A stretch of DNA of 64,000 nucleotides, taken from NCBI GenBank assembly GCA_025765615.1, contig JAIVFJ010000053.1, forward strand, positions 246,501 to 310,500. Direction: 5' to 3'. Within the stretch, counting starts at the first letter, position 1; each line of letters begins with the position of its first letter. A model generated the notes under the pieces. It had not been told where the DNA came from. It did no database searches and was given only the letters and a program-made list of their open reading frames with translations. This stretch comes from Zopfochytrium polystomum (taxonomy: Eukaryota > Chytridiomycota > Chytridiomycetes > Chytridiales > Chytridiaceae). The translations under genes were made by a program, and so were the position numbers. This document shows, in pieces, positions 34,623 through 46,858 of this stretch.

Positions 34623-36314
34623 TCAATCAATTTCGCGCCCCATCTCAACGGGAAATCCCCAAGAGTCGCCCCAACGCGATTTCCGCGCTCGCGCGTATTG
34701 GTCCGTCCCTGCGCCTTTGGCCTTCGTGATGATTGTGCGAAAGAGATCACCTGCTTGACGCGTTAAATGCGAGCGATGGAGATGCTGGAACACACCCTGA
34801 GGTCGGCAGACGTCCAGAATAATGTGTCCGTCACGCTTAAGTGGCGGTCGGACTACCCTTGAGTCTAATAGGAGCAATTAGATCAGCCGAATACACAACC
34901 AAATCAAGGAGAAAAAAAGTACCCAAATTAGGTTCAGCGCTCAATCCTCGTTTGAACGATAAGTAGGAGAACCGCACATCAGCGAATCCACCATGACGAA
35001 ACCTAATTGCCCGCATGTGAAGTGAGCTAAACGCCAAGGCAATTCTCACAAGACTGAACTGGAATGGTTTTGGAAAGCCAGGTTCGCACTGAACCCGAAC
35101 CAACGACACGCACGAGTGAGGGCCATTCTTTGTTCCAAGAATGGGGCAGGCCAAAGCATGGGGACACTGACGTTATTCGGTGAGAGTTACCACGCAACTG
35201 GCCCGTCAAATCACCTAACTGGTCCAACGACGTGGCCATGGTCTCCATATGTCGCCAAGAGATGTTGTCGCACTAAAAGCATTCGACGATACCCCTCCGT
35301 CGTGCCCTCGTCGATATAAACCTGGCGGTCAGGCAGTGAGCATTTTTTACGGTGGTCTGTGTGGCTCACCAGCGTTCCCGTAGTTTGAGCCCACAGGCTG
35401 TCAATAGTCATCCGCGCATCTTCGCTCAAACACTCAGCGTCAGCCCGCCAGAGGTTGCCATCGCAGTTATCCGCTACAACGGAATCATGAACTTCCCCCT
35501 GATTGAAATCAATTGGCACAAATCAAATGGAAAACTGTCAAATGGACCTTATCCGCATAGGTCAGCAGTCTTCGTAACAAGAATTTTGGGCTGTTATCTA
35601 CTTGCAGGTCTAATTCCAGAAGCAATTAAGTTAGGCTATGAAAGATCGCATGTTCGCTTACATTTTGCCACTGTATCAATGACTCGGCCGGTTTCGAGGG
35701 ACGATTCGACCGCCACAACCGTCTCCAGGGACGTTCTCCATACATCCACTGCCGCCCTGGCGATTGCGCATGAGTGCATGTTGCAGAGATAAGGCAGAAT
35801 TTGACTAACCAAACCGAAGCGCCAAGAAGCGAGCCAACCGAAAGAACAGAGCGCGGATGTAGGTTTGAAAGTGGGGAGCTCACTTCTGACAGAACACGTT
35901 TTGCGACGGCGAACCGGACAGGAAGGAATGGAAGAGTCGAGGTCAGGCCGGGGTGATGCAAGAGCTTTGAATCTTTTGAACGGGATTCCAGCGAGAATCA
36001 TGTGTCAGAGGGAATCATGTTCGAATGTTGTAACCGTGCCTTTCAGTGCAGTGAGGACTTGTTGGAGCATTTCTCCTGCGTGGGTTACCGGGTTGACAAG
36101 TCGTCGTGGCACTGTTCTTGACCAGCTTCCCCGGGTTGTTGCGAACTCGCATCATTGAGCTAAAAGCATAGAATGGTATGAAAGCCGCAAGAGCTGAGTC
36201 AGCGGAGTTGGTGCATCCTGCCCAACTGCGGCGAAGTGCGAATGCAGTGTCAACCACATTTTGTTTCCTCATCCGGCCCACTTCGGCGGAATACTCGCCG
36301 ACCATTCTGCCCAC
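34623..36314 (-). CDS. RSM22: Mitochondrial small-subunit assembly protein RSM22/METTL17, spliced
   Basis: Needed for assembly of the mitochondrial small ribosomal subunit. Family blocks in order on the minus strand: LPVRFAVAKRVLSEVSS followed by LHPRSVLSVGS (about 35840-35920), AVDVWRTSLETVVAVESS (about 35690-35750), SLWAQTTGTL joined across a 48-nt intron to VYIDEGTTEGYRRML (about 35290-35400), the iron-sulphur ligand stretch CPHALACP...C (about 35110-35165), RFSYLSFKRG (about 34955), and the C-terminus RDGHIILDVCRPQG ... ARKSRWGDSWGFP, stop at 34623. The SAM-binding loop, normally FGSGPGT, reads VGSLLGAS. The gene is intron-rich and the 5' exons are poorly resolved; the start given is the Met at 36314, but coding sequence could extend toward 36400. 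Confidence 0.72.
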
Positions 36315-36410
36315 GATCGCAACGACTTATTGGCGAGTCAGCCACGAACAGCGCCCGCCAATGTACTCGCAAAACCGCTCAAACAGTGTCAGCAAAAAAG
36401 TCTCACGGGG

Positions 36411-39400
36411 ATGGACTTGACTTGGTTCATCTGCCACCCTGCTCCACCAACCACAACGCGGTGGACGGCAACGAGCAGCTCCTCGAGTCCAACCAGAACC
36501 AGCGGATCTGTTAACGATCCAAGCGAAACAAATGGGAGTATCCCAACAGAGTTGACTGCACGTGCTGCTGGATCCGATCGCAGCCTACTCAATGACACCA
36601 ACAGCCTCGTCAGCTCCATTAACAGCATCAACGATGTAATTGGCCGCTTCCAGCTGTTCAAGACCCCTGTTACGACACCCTCACTGGCTCAATACATAGA
36701 GATTCAGAAGGGAACTACATTAATTGGGCGCGGCGCAGGGAGCATGACCGCTGGTGGAGGGGGAAGCGCTGGAACTGTCGGTGGCGCTCGTGTGTTTCTT
36801 TTCGCCGAAGGCCTTTCTCGCTCCACAGTGTCGCTCTCCCAATACGCTGCTGCAAGGCTCGTTGATATTTGTAGCCAGCACCTGTTACCTAATCCGATCA
36901 TTTGTCTCTAGGAACGGTGTTGTCGAGGATATTGCGTTGCTCCGATCGTGGGCTTTCCAGATTCTGGATGGATTGATCGCCCTCTCGAAGCTCGGACATG
37001 GTGTAATTCACGGTCGTATGTCCCCCGACAACATTTTGGTTGACAGTTGAGTGTTCATTTAATTTGAGCCCGGGTCTAACAGTGGTGGCACACAGAGTCG
37101 GGAAACATAAAGTTGTCTGACTACGCAATTGGTTACATCACTCGCAACGGGAGCGACGTTACTTTTCCCATCGGGTACCCTGAATTTTCTCAGCGCCCCC
37201 AAAGCTCACCCACTTAACTCCATGGATTTCGCCTAGACACCCCGATCATGTTCCACCGGAAGTTCTGTGCGGAATCGCTCCGCCTGGGCCAAGGGCAAGT
37301 AGTCTCTACTGTCCAGTATACACATTAACATCTGTTTGATTTACTGTTTTAGTCGGATACATGGGCACTGGGATCAGTCCTGCTGGAAAGTTTTCTTGGA
37401 GTCGCCCATTTTCGGTCGGTCGATTGGTGTTGTAACTTCTCCGTCGATACCGTCCCATCTTTGATCAGACTTCTGACCCCGAAAGCAACACCTGATCCTG
37501 AATTCAATCAATTTATTGACTTTGTTCAGGCTTGCCTTTGGCCATCGGCGGTGGGAGCCCCAACTATTTACGATCTTCGTATGCATCCTTTCCTACATAA
37601 GTGTCAGCCCATGAAGGTTTCGTCGACTCAGCTTAGTGTTGCGTTCACAGAATGGACCAAATATTATCACTTTTGGAAAATCAGCGGGCAATACCCAGAG
37701 CAAGCACTTCGATCTCACGATGAGCAACTCATCCTCAGCGTCCCTATTGCGCGACTTCCCATATTCATTTCGGTTGAAGATGATAGTCCCGAACACGTCT
37801 TGGGCTACTCGCTTGGTCGATTATTTTCTGAAACCCCTATTGAAGTTCAAATGCCGGTTCGTCCAGATATGGCCGTGACCACCCAGGAAGCGGTGTCCCT
37901 CGCCATGCTGGAGAAAGACCTCTCCTATCAGAGCGAACGTATCCAAGTATTCAGCGTCCTGTTAAAGGAATTTCCCTTATCCAAAAACGACCTTCAGAGG
38001 GAGGCATCGAAAGATGTACCTCCGGTTAGTATGGTTGTCTATGAGCTTCAATGACCGTTCAAAACAGTTCCTGCGGTCAGCAATATGGGCGGCTTTACTG
38101 GGAGTTATAGGAGACCCTCAATATGACCTTGACGCAATAGACACTGACACTGAAACAAGCTCGGATCGGCAGCTGGAGCTGGACATTCCTCGCTGCCATC
38201 AGGTAGCTCTAACAACTGTTCTGACAGTCTTACTGAGAACGATGTTCTTCCCTCGCAGTATAATGAACTTCTCAGCTGCCAGTTAGGTCACCAGAAAATG
38301 AAGAGAATTTTGAAGGCCTGGATTGTATCCCAATCCGAAGGAATGGTCTACTGGCAAGGTACGATACCAACCGCCAGCGTTTCTTGTGCAACTCACTAAT
38401 TACAAAGGGCTCGACTCGCTTCTGGCTCCTTTTGTGACAATACATTTTAATGATGACGCGCTGGCATTCTCCTGCTTTTCTGCTTTAGTGCAGAAATATC
38501 AGAGGGGAGTTTTTCTGCCAGATAATTCCAAGGCCTTAAAATCGTATGCATCATTCTTGGTGCTTCTAATTTTAATGCCTTGCCAGACTTTTACGAAACC
38601 TTCTTCTTGTCATATCTTTCCATGACGCGCAACTTGCGGCGTACTTGAATCAAATTGAACTCACACCTGAGCTTTTCGCAATCCCGTGGTAAGAGCCGTT
38701 CCCGTGCCTTCGAAAAGTTGATCCTTGCGACAGGTTCATGACACTGTTTGCTCGTACGTTAATCTCCTACTTTATGCGCGACAAATGAACGCGTTTCTGA
38801 ATCATATATCCATGGATCAGATATTTTCCAGCTGGACCGTATATACATTCTATGGGATGCAATACTGTCAAGATCGCCTGCTTTCATCATTTTCATTGCG
38901 TACTCCATTCTTCACCTACTTCGTGATGTTCTTTTACACCGAGATTTTAGCTCAGTAAGCCCTCTCGTTTCGGTTGCCCGTTTGTGACGTTCCCACAGTG
39001 CCTCGTGGTTTTTTCGGAGCCTTTGTCGATAGATGTTGAAAAATGCATAACTGTGGCCGTTGCCGCTTTTCGAGTTACGCCGGCGTCCTTGCTTGATTAC
39101 TCCTTAGGGGAACCTCAATCGGCGCTTTCTGGCTGGATCAGTCCGAACGAGTTTTATACGATTAAGGACAGGTCTCTTCTGATAGATCTTCGAAGTACTG
39201 CCGAGTGAGTACGGACCTGTATTCGCATTTTTTGTTCTGCCCCGTTAGTTTTACTGAAAGACCGAAGTTTCAAGAGTGGTCACTTCCGGCAATCTGTCGT
39301 TTTGCATGCCGTTGATAATCATGCGATAGTTATGCTCCAACTGCTAACACAGAAGCATCAGTTCCTTGTTGTGCTTGATAGTACAGGCCGTCACCAACGA

Positions 39401-39587
39401 AGTGTGCGTGTCGGAAATTATCTCATCACTGCGCTTATTAAATTGTTCACAGGTCGGAGACCAGCTGGTCCTGGCTCAGTTCAGTCGGGTCTGCTCAGTG
39501 GCCACTCCGCCGACATTTTTCGAAGGAGTCGACTGCCAGTGCTCCTCCGAGGCGCAAGTCTCGTTTTTGAAGTGCGTGTACTGCTGA
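36411..39587 (+). CDS. TBCK: TBCK: pseudokinase, TBC and rhodanese protein
   Basis: TBCK is a Rab-GAP-like scaffold of endosome and mRNA transport (the FERRY complex in animals). ATG 36411 starts a Ser/Thr-rich leader, then the kinase-like domain: [59 protein letters not shown] (HGxxxPxN in place of HRD), [21 protein letters not shown] and [15 protein letters not shown]. The TBC domain follows: [56 protein letters not shown] (with the YxQ finger), [22 protein letters not shown]. The rhodanese part begins [12 protein letters not shown] (about 39175). About ten introns are required. The last exon, ending at 39587, is the least certain part. Confidence 0.85.
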
Positions 39588-40009
39588 GCGATCGCGCTCC
39601 CTCCTCCGCTCTTCATCGCCTCGATGAATCTCAAGTTCTCGCTTTGCTTCTTCTTTTTGGCCTTTTCCTCACAACTTCCTGACCTCCCGGGTGAGTGAGT
39701 TGTAACAAGGCAGACTGCGAAAGAGAAAACAGAAGAGACCAAAAACAACCACAAAGAAATAGAAATTTGAAAGAAAAAACACGCAAAGACGGGCTGAGAT
39801 GGTTCGTCTTGTTGGTCTCCATACTCCACACGTACTTTATGCAGCTAGGCACCCGCTGGAGCGTATTTCGAACTACTTGCAAAGTACAGATGCTTGGGCG
39901 TGCCGATCTTGCGGGCATTCTCAGGCGGCTCCGCCGCGATCCCGCCCCGCTCGTTGCTGCAGCCAACCATGTCTATCCTGATCAGTTCCTCTCCAGCGCC
40001 GATCGACCG
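39588..40009. other. Intergenic between TBCK and SEC13
   Basis: Tandem spacing. Open frames exist on both strands but carry no recognisable motif. A CT-repeat lies at 40030-40060, within the presumed first intron of SEC13. Confidence 0.3.
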
Positions 40010-41347
40010 ATGCTGAAAGTTGACTCATCACTTCTCTCTCTCTCTCGATCACTTCTCTCTTCCTCGATCATTAGACCGTCGGCGCCGGAAATACCTTCGA
40101 CACCCTCCATGAGGATATGATTGTGAGTCTTTCATGAAATCGTCGTTTTGTCAACTACCTTTGCCTAACCTCGTACAGCACGACGCCCAACTGGATTACT
40201 ACGGGCGAAAACTGGCAACGTGCTCCTCAGACCGGACGATCAAGATATTTGAAGTTGACAATGACACTCATCGCCAAATTGATATTCTACGCGGGTGCTG
40301 AATCAATCTATCCTTCAACCCTATCACTGACAAATAAGCTGACGCTCTGTTTCAGACACGAAGGGCCTGTTTGGCAAGTAGCCTGGGCGCACCCCAAATT
40401 CGGCAACATCTTAGCATCCTGTTCTTACGATACTCGTGTCTATATCTGGAGAGAGTTGAACGGTGCCTGGACACGGATCAAAGACCATGTGTTCCACACT
40501 TCGTCAGGTACTGTCATCCTACGGTGAGATAACCCGTTAACAAAGAGGCTTATTGCTCCTCTTATAATCTTGAAGTGAATTCAATTTCTTGGGCTCCACA
40601 CGAATACGGGTTGATTCTAGCTTGCGGCTCGTCGGACGGAAAGGTTTCCATTGTCACTTGCAAAGGTTTTCATAGTTTGACTGCAATTGACTTCAAGATG
40701 GAACTTACCTGTTGTTCAAGAGGATGGAACGTGGGACGTTGCTTCGATTAATGCACACTCTATTGGCGTTAACTCTGTCTCTTGGGCCCCTTCTGTCACT
40801 CCGGGGAGCCTCGTCACGACCACTGGGGCCACGGCCGCGTCAGTTGCTGTGAAGCGGTTTGTCTCGGGCGGGTGTGATAACGCTGTCAAGATATGGAGGT
40901 TTCTCTCCAAGAATGCAGGTCTTTCTGATTGCTCACATAGTTCTATAATACCAGAGACGACAATGGCGCATGGAAAGAAGAGACTGTGCTCAATGCTCAC
41001 GGAGACTGGGTCCGTGATGTCTCGTGGGCTCCTAACATTGGTCTTCCTTCGAGCCTTATCGCGAGCTGTTCCCAGGTATCTTCCTCTCCCGCCGTTCGAG
41101 TCTCACTAATTTTTTCTCCGACCAGGATAAGAGCGTATTCATTTGGTCTCAAGAACAACCCGGTGCGCAATGGACAAAGAAAGCCCTCAAGCCTGATGCG
41201 TTCCCTGATGTCGTGTGGCGCGTTAGTTGGTCTCCGTCAGGAAATGTGCTGGCAGTGTCGAGCGGAGACAACAAGGTTAGCCTTTGGAAAGAGGGGCTTG
41301 ATGGTGAATTCAGCCAAATCGGCGACGTTGCGGAGGGTGGCCAATAG
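40010..41347 (+). CDS. SEC13: SEC13, COPII and nuclear-pore beta-propeller
   Basis: SEC13 is the six-bladed WD protein of the COPII outer coat (with SEC31) and the Y-shaped nuclear pore subcomplex. Recognised segments: [11 protein letters not shown] and [20 protein letters not shown] (about 40095-40240), [19 protein letters not shown] and [15 protein letters not shown] (about 40360-40450), [74 protein letters not shown] and [20 protein letters not shown], then [11 protein letters not shown], stop at 41345-41347. The start is uncertain: ATG 40010 followed by a 56-nt intron gives a nine-base first exon; other upstream ATGs would also work. Six or so short introns. Confidence 0.9.
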
Positions 41348-42153
41348 GTAATTGGTTGATAAGATGGTGCGGGTTCCACAGCCCGAATGAAGCCGAGAAA
41401 AAATGTTTCGTTCATGGAGCCTTTGCCCTTTTTAAGTCCAACCAATGCCACTGGGTTGTCATTCCTTAGACCTCGTATGCGTGCTAGCTTTGGGGGCTTA
41501 AGGATCAACTCTCCGCCGCCAGGGAGGAACTCGTCCCCTCATAGTAAAACCCAGAGTAACTTTATTATTTCCTTCTTGCTGAAGCATCCAACCACGTTCG
41601 TATTCATACGATGAAGCTTCAATTACGTTCTGGCCGCAACTACAGATCGCTTACCAGTTTCAACGTGATCAACAGTCGTTGTGCAGATAGATGTGTTTTC
41701 GACTGCGCAGATTGCTTCTCGTTTTCAAAAGCACCTCCCGCCTCTTCACCACCACAGCGGGCTGGAGAGATAATCCGCCTGTGTCGCCCAATCCACACCA
41801 GCGCTTTACTGTTCTTCTCCTTTCTGGGAGTTTTTTTGCATTGCCCAGGGTACTGGCTTCTCCTCTTCCATAAAAAGAAAAAAGAGGCTCGGGAAAGTGA
41901 GCCATAGCTGGTGTGGTAGCAACGACTAAACTTCTCGACAGTTCCCACTCGCGATCTTGTTCATCTTCCAATTACGCCCACCGCAAGATTCTACATGATC
42001 CGTAACGATACGTTTGAGAAAACTCAAAGTTGATTCTTTTAAAATGCCGAGTGCTTACTGCCATGCTAGGCAAAGCTTGTGACTGTGGATCGCTGCTTGT
42101 GTTCGCTGCTCTTCTCCTTTCTGCGCATGAATGGAAGAGCCCGCCTCGACCAA
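41348..42153. other. Convergent 3' intergenic region
   Basis: Lies between the stops of SEC13 (+) and NUDCD1 (-). Open frames of about 100 codons exist on both strands (plus 41611-41907, minus 41669-41971), overlapping each other. They show no domain and no codon or splice support, so I do not call a gene. Confidence 0.35.
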
Positions 42154-44532
42154 TCAAGTCAAAAGTACGGCTTGCAGTGCTTGTTCTTGCAGTATAAGAA
42201 TGACTTTATTCCCGTCTGAAGTCATCAACTCGAGTATGCCCGCAACGTCTCCCGGGCCCGACTTCGGGAGCATGCTTGGCGAACCCAGCTCGATAACAAT
42301 TTGCCTTGCTTGGACGGCCTGTTTTCGCGGGATCGCCCGTTCATAGGAATATAGTCGACCACCAGACTCGACAATGAGCGCGTGGCTGAAGTCTCGAGTA
42401 AACGTAACGAATTTCTTATCCCGTTTGCTGGCGAGAATGTAGCCCATCGCGTCCAAAGTCGCCAGGTGCTTGAAGCCAATCTTGGAATAATTCGAGGTAG
42501 AACCACTCGCCACAGATCCCACCGCGTACACAAGCCCATCAACGTCAGACCGAAAGCATACGGTGCGCGTGTCACCAGACTGGGCGCTTGTGGCACTGTA
42601 AAGCGGTCTCATGCCCGCACACATAAAAAAGCTTCCAGGGATCCTTACAACTTCCAACTGAGTCAGCTCGATCCCGCCGTCTGCCGCGCCGAATCGAACT
42701 GCAATCGCTCGGTCGCCTTCGAAATCCTCCTCCTCGACGGGTTCTGTCGTTGCGATCCTGTCTGCACCCACCCGACTACCGCCCTCTCCATCCGTACCGC
42801 TCGTGTACATTTCCATTCGCTCCAGGAAAGATGCCACCTCGCTGGGGTCGACCGTCTCTTCAACCCCATAGCCGCTCTCGTCACTCTCTGAATTGCTTTC
42901 CAAAGCCCAGAGGTGGGGCCAACGGGTTCCTGCGTGTCGCTTGTGAATATGAAGTGAAAGAACTCTACCACCCTCTTCGAGAGTCCAGAGACTGTCCGAA
43001 GGCGATATAGCGTCATAAAATGGCCCTCCTGGAAATCCTGCAAGGTTGCTAGAATGCGACAGCGATGTGGAGGTTGCACCCGTCGGTATTGATAGGGTTA
43101 CTCCGCCTGTGGCCGTCATTACGCAACGGACTCTTCGTGCCGTTAGCGGCAGAGGGAGAGCGATGACAATAGTAACATCAGTAGCGGTTTGGTACCACGC
43201 GTAGACAGGCGTGCGGGTACCTGGGTTGCCAGTCTGCTGAATCGTTGATGGCGAGGGAATAGGGGCTGTGTCGACGTCAGATAACGTGGATCGGGGCGGT
43301 TCCGCTGCTCCACTTGTTGCAAGACGAAAGCTTCCGTCCGCCAAAACAATAAAACTGGGGGTTGCAGTCATCCGCGTAATGGGACGATCAAAGAAGGCGC
43401 AGTGAGGAGCAGCTGGGCCTTCGGTGCTAGAAACAATGATCGCCCTGGGACCGTCGATTTCGAGCAAATCAATCCGAATGAGCTCGAGAACAAAAGTTGT
43501 GGATCCGGTGGATCGACGGCTTCCAGAGACTGAAGTGCCAGACAGTCCGGGAACCGAACGCGTTCTAAAAGTCTCACCCGGAGCCGCCAGGCCGGGCCGC
43601 GGTAACAAGTCACCGGCCAAAGGCGGCCCTGAAGATTGGGGACGTTCCACGATATGCTGAGCCAGAACCCATATGCGAGGTGGAGTAGCCCCATCAACGG
43701 CCATTGGACCATCTCCGCCGTCATCATTCGCAACCAAATTACAGCCGATCAGCACACGGCCGACCGAGTTTTCCAGCGAACCTTCAGAGTTCGGTGCAAA
43801 CGAACAAGGCCCGATCAGTGTGGCGCTCGGTTTGGAGGCAACGTCGAACTGCTGTAGAGGGAGTTTAATGACGTAAATCGAACCCGCCCCGTCGCTAACG
43901 ACAAGCGTATCCCGAGCATGAACTTCGAGAGACGGGGCCTCAAGATTTGGAGAGCTGTTCCGACTGAGTCGCCTGCTTTGAGCAGCAAGCGGGAATGGAA
44001 TTTCGCACACAACGTGCTGTCTCAGATCCGTATCAACCTGCATTTATACCGCGATCGGTTGTAATTGTGAAGTGAATAGCGTTGCGAGAGAGGCGTTCCA
44101 GAGAAGGGCGCATACCATAATCAGCTTATAATTGCAATCGAAGAAGTAAGCCAATCCGTGCTGGAAGGGATCTGCAAACAGGTGGTTGAATCTCACGCGT
44201 GCCTCCAACCGTCGAAAAGAGAGCCCCTCGGATCCAGAAGGGAAGAGAGAGATGACAGAGGGATTAGGCAGCCCAGACGACCGCACTCGGGACTGCTCCT
44301 GTTCAGGGGCTCCAAAGTCGAGTTTGTAGCCATCAAATCTGCGAAACGAAACGATCATCAGTGGAAGTTGGATCATGCCAGAGCGCTTCTAACCAACAAG
44401 GACAGCAACCTACTTTGGGTTGATCAGAGCGCGGTCCTGCCTCGGCTGCCCGGGTATGAGATTGGGATAAGCAGTTGAGGCGGTATTGTCCGCAGGGGTG
44501 TCCAGGCCAGCTTCGACTGCGGCGAAGGGCAT
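42154..44532 (-). CDS. NUDCD1: NudC domain-containing protein 1 (CML66 family)
   Basis: A CS-domain protein that in animals binds HSP90 and COPI components and has a propeller-like body. Exon 1 starts MPFAAVEAGLD (ATG at 44532) and ends INPK. A GT...TTCGCAG intron joins to FDGYKLDFGAPEQEQ, the family N-terminal signature. The next exon holds VRFNHLFADPFQHGLAYFFDC; the main exon (about 42154-44038) contains LVVSDGAGSIYVI, the CS domain VYAWYQTATDVTIVIALPLP ... DSLWTLEEGGRVLSLHIHKR ... TRWPHLW, and the closing block YILASKRDKKFVTFTRDFSH. Acidic and Gly-rich loops make it longer than the human protein. The stop is near 42154. Confidence 0.85.
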
Positions 44533-44584
44533 TGCCGCGCCCAGTCTTCCTTTCTTCTTTTTTTTTCTTCGTTCTCCTCCCCCA
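44533..44584. promoter_or_regulatory. 52-bp divergent promoter region
   Basis: Separates the NUDCD1 start (-) from the BUD22 start (+). It is mostly a pyrimidine tract (CTTCCTTTCTTCTTTTT-like, 44543-44580) on the plus strand. The shared space is far shorter than a nucleosome-free region, so both promoters probably overlap the first exons. Confidence 0.45.
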
Positions 44585-46383
44585 ATGCCGCGCCCCCTTC
44601 TGCTGCAGGACGACAAGCGTGATGGAGATGAATACTGTGATACGAAAGCTGGCCATGCAGAGAGTGAAGGAGAAGGCAAGCTCGATGGCGGGTTCACCAA
44701 TCTAGCAGACACCCACCGTGATGATTCGTTCAACGACCGATCCGGACTGCAGCGACTTAAGGATGGCCCCCTGCCTCGGCACTTACGCGATGAACTGACA
44801 AAGAGAGTGGTATGGAACGCGGATAGATACTCTAATTGCTGTTTCTTGTTCCGCTAACATCTGTGAAGTTCCATTACCAAGCAGAGATTCACAGAGTAGC
44901 CGGAAATGCGAGGAAGATGGAGATCGCCAAACTAGCAAGGCGATTGAAGGCGCTGAAGGAGAAAACGAGGTCAGCGGAAACTGGCCTATTCTCCACATTT
45001 TTTGACCAGTCCTCGATGGAGCAGTGCACAAGCTCTGGACGTTCCAAGTGCTGTTAAGGCCGCTCGATTGAATGATTTAAAGAAGACGGAGGAAACGTTG
45101 GCAGCCCTAAAGGTTAGTGGTTTAACTTTTCTTGATAATGGACGCTCACTGCACTGTCCTCGTTCCGAACAATATGCGCAGAACCTTGATCCTGAAACAC
45201 TCGCTTTACCACATTTTAGAAAGGCCGTTGAAAACAGTGGAAACATTCGTTTTAAGAAAGACGTTCTAGGGGAGCTAAAAAAACTGATCGAATCCACAAC
45301 AACGGAAGCATCCACGTCTGGAAATGCGACCCCAGAAAATGGTGGCTCTACACCTGCCACAGAACGTGCGTCAAATCGAATAGTGGAATCGAATGTGATG
45401 AAGAAAGCTATCAATAGGGTTTTAGAGGGTGTTGCAAATACAACTGAACGCTGGGCGGGCATTCAAAGTGCGTCAAGTTTGAGAGGCGAGAAGGTGAGTG
45501 CTTCCTTTTCTGTCGGCGATCCTGAGCCCCTTTTCACTAGAGGAGGCTTGACAAGAAAGCGAATACCGCACGAAAAAAGGCAAAGTCTAGTACAGAGAAG
45601 CAGGATGCACGATGGAGTGGAGAAGATTCGGACGTTAATGCGGCCGGTTACGACTCTGAAGATTTCGCAAAGGCTCGAACCGTTCATGGCCCCTTGTTCC
45701 TAAACAGCCAGGACTCAACTCTCGACGATGTTTTCTCGGACGAAAGCATGTCTGACTTTGATCCAGAGCTGGGCTTTGACGAAGATGACGACGGAATAAC
45801 GATACGGCGACGGGATCTTGCAAATAGGACTCTAAGTGATGCTGCCGAAAGAGCGAAGATGAAACCGAAGAAAAAAAACCGCATGGGACAAGCGAGGCGC
45901 CGACTGTATGAACTATTTTTACCATTATGACAGCTAAAGGATTTCAATCTCTTTTGCGTTCAAAGCCTTCACGAGCAGGAATATGGAAGGGAAGCCAGGC
46001 ACTTGCAGACTGCTGTTTTAGACAAAGTCCGTAAGAAAGCCAAGATTTCTGCCTCCGTTCAAGCTGAGGAAAATCTACATCCGTCGTGGGCCGCAAAGCG
46101 TGCCCCAAACAGAACGTCCCTCGAAGCCTTTGCTGGTAAAAAGGTCGTTTTCGACGACGACGGAGACACCATTCAAAGGTCGAAGGATTGGGAGGAGGAT
46201 ACTCCTAGTGTGACATCTAAGCCCTTGGCTTCGGTGAGCAAGGCACTCGGCGCCCGCTGGCCTTCGGCAACATCTTCAGTAACGCCGATCGACGAGGGAT
46301 TGCATCCATCATGGGCTGCGAAACGAAGGGAGGCTGAAATTGCGGCTCGGGGTGGGGCTGGAACAAAGATCGTTTTCTTCTAG
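44585..46383 (+). CDS. BUD22: BUD22/SRFBP1-family ribosome biogenesis protein
   Basis: BUD22 is a nucleolar factor for 40S subunit maturation in yeast. Likely start ATG 44585 (MPRPLLLQDDKRDGDEY). After an intron near 44812-44867 comes FHYQAEIHRVAGNARKMEIA with the coiled-coil LARRLKALKEKTR, then ARLNDLKKTEETLAALKV, LPHFRKAVENSGNIRFKKD, VMKKAINRVLEG, an acidic stretch (DESMSDFDPELGFDEDDDG), the basic run RAKMKPKKKNRMGQARRR, and the family C-terminus LHPSWAAKR...GKKVVFDDDG. The LHPSWAAKR block occurs twice (about 46075 and 46305), each followed by a K-V/I-V-F strand, and the second copy ends the protein at FF. Known members have one. Intron borders are approximate. Confidence 0.8.
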
Positions 46384-46858
46384 GCATGGGACAAAAAGAG
46401 CGAAGGTTTCAGTCATTTGTATGCAACCTCAAACGCAAACCGAAGGATCAGTGCTCAAACCTTGACACATTTCTGCTGCGTCCAAAAGACGCACGACTCC
46501 CTTCCCCTCGTCTTATTGTTATAAACAGGAAATCAAAGAAAAAAACTGAAATGCCAGATGGGCACAGGCGGACGCACACTTGCCTTGCTTTGATGCGGAA
46601 GTCGCTTCTCACCTCCGGGCTGAAGTACTTAGGAGCTTTGGGTTGCTGGAACAACTAAGGTGGTGGGAGACTAGAGGTTGAAGCTGTATATGAGATTCTC
46701 AAGTATATCACATAAGGTGTTGGTCATAATTTAAATTCTTCAGCTCTTACTTTGCTATAATTTGGTATAACACATTGTGTAGTTTTACAGGAAAGTATGA
46801 CCCTATCAGAAAGAGGAATCAATTCCGATCGTTTCTCTAATGTTTATAAATTTTTCCA
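46384..46858. other. Intergenic, AT-rich border of transposon cluster
   Basis: No supported gene. A 90-codon plus frame directly after BUD22 carries no motif. From about 46670 the sequence becomes AT-rich, leading into the copia remnant. I could not identify an LTR here. Confidence 0.35.

Noticed and set aside
40010..41347. Assignment as SEH1
   Set aside because: Blade sequences such as [16 protein letters not shown] and ILACGSSDG are those of SEC13.
41611..41971. Overlapping 98- and 100-codon frames on opposite strands between SEC13 and NUDCD1
   Set aside because: Lie in a convergent 3' region and show no motif.
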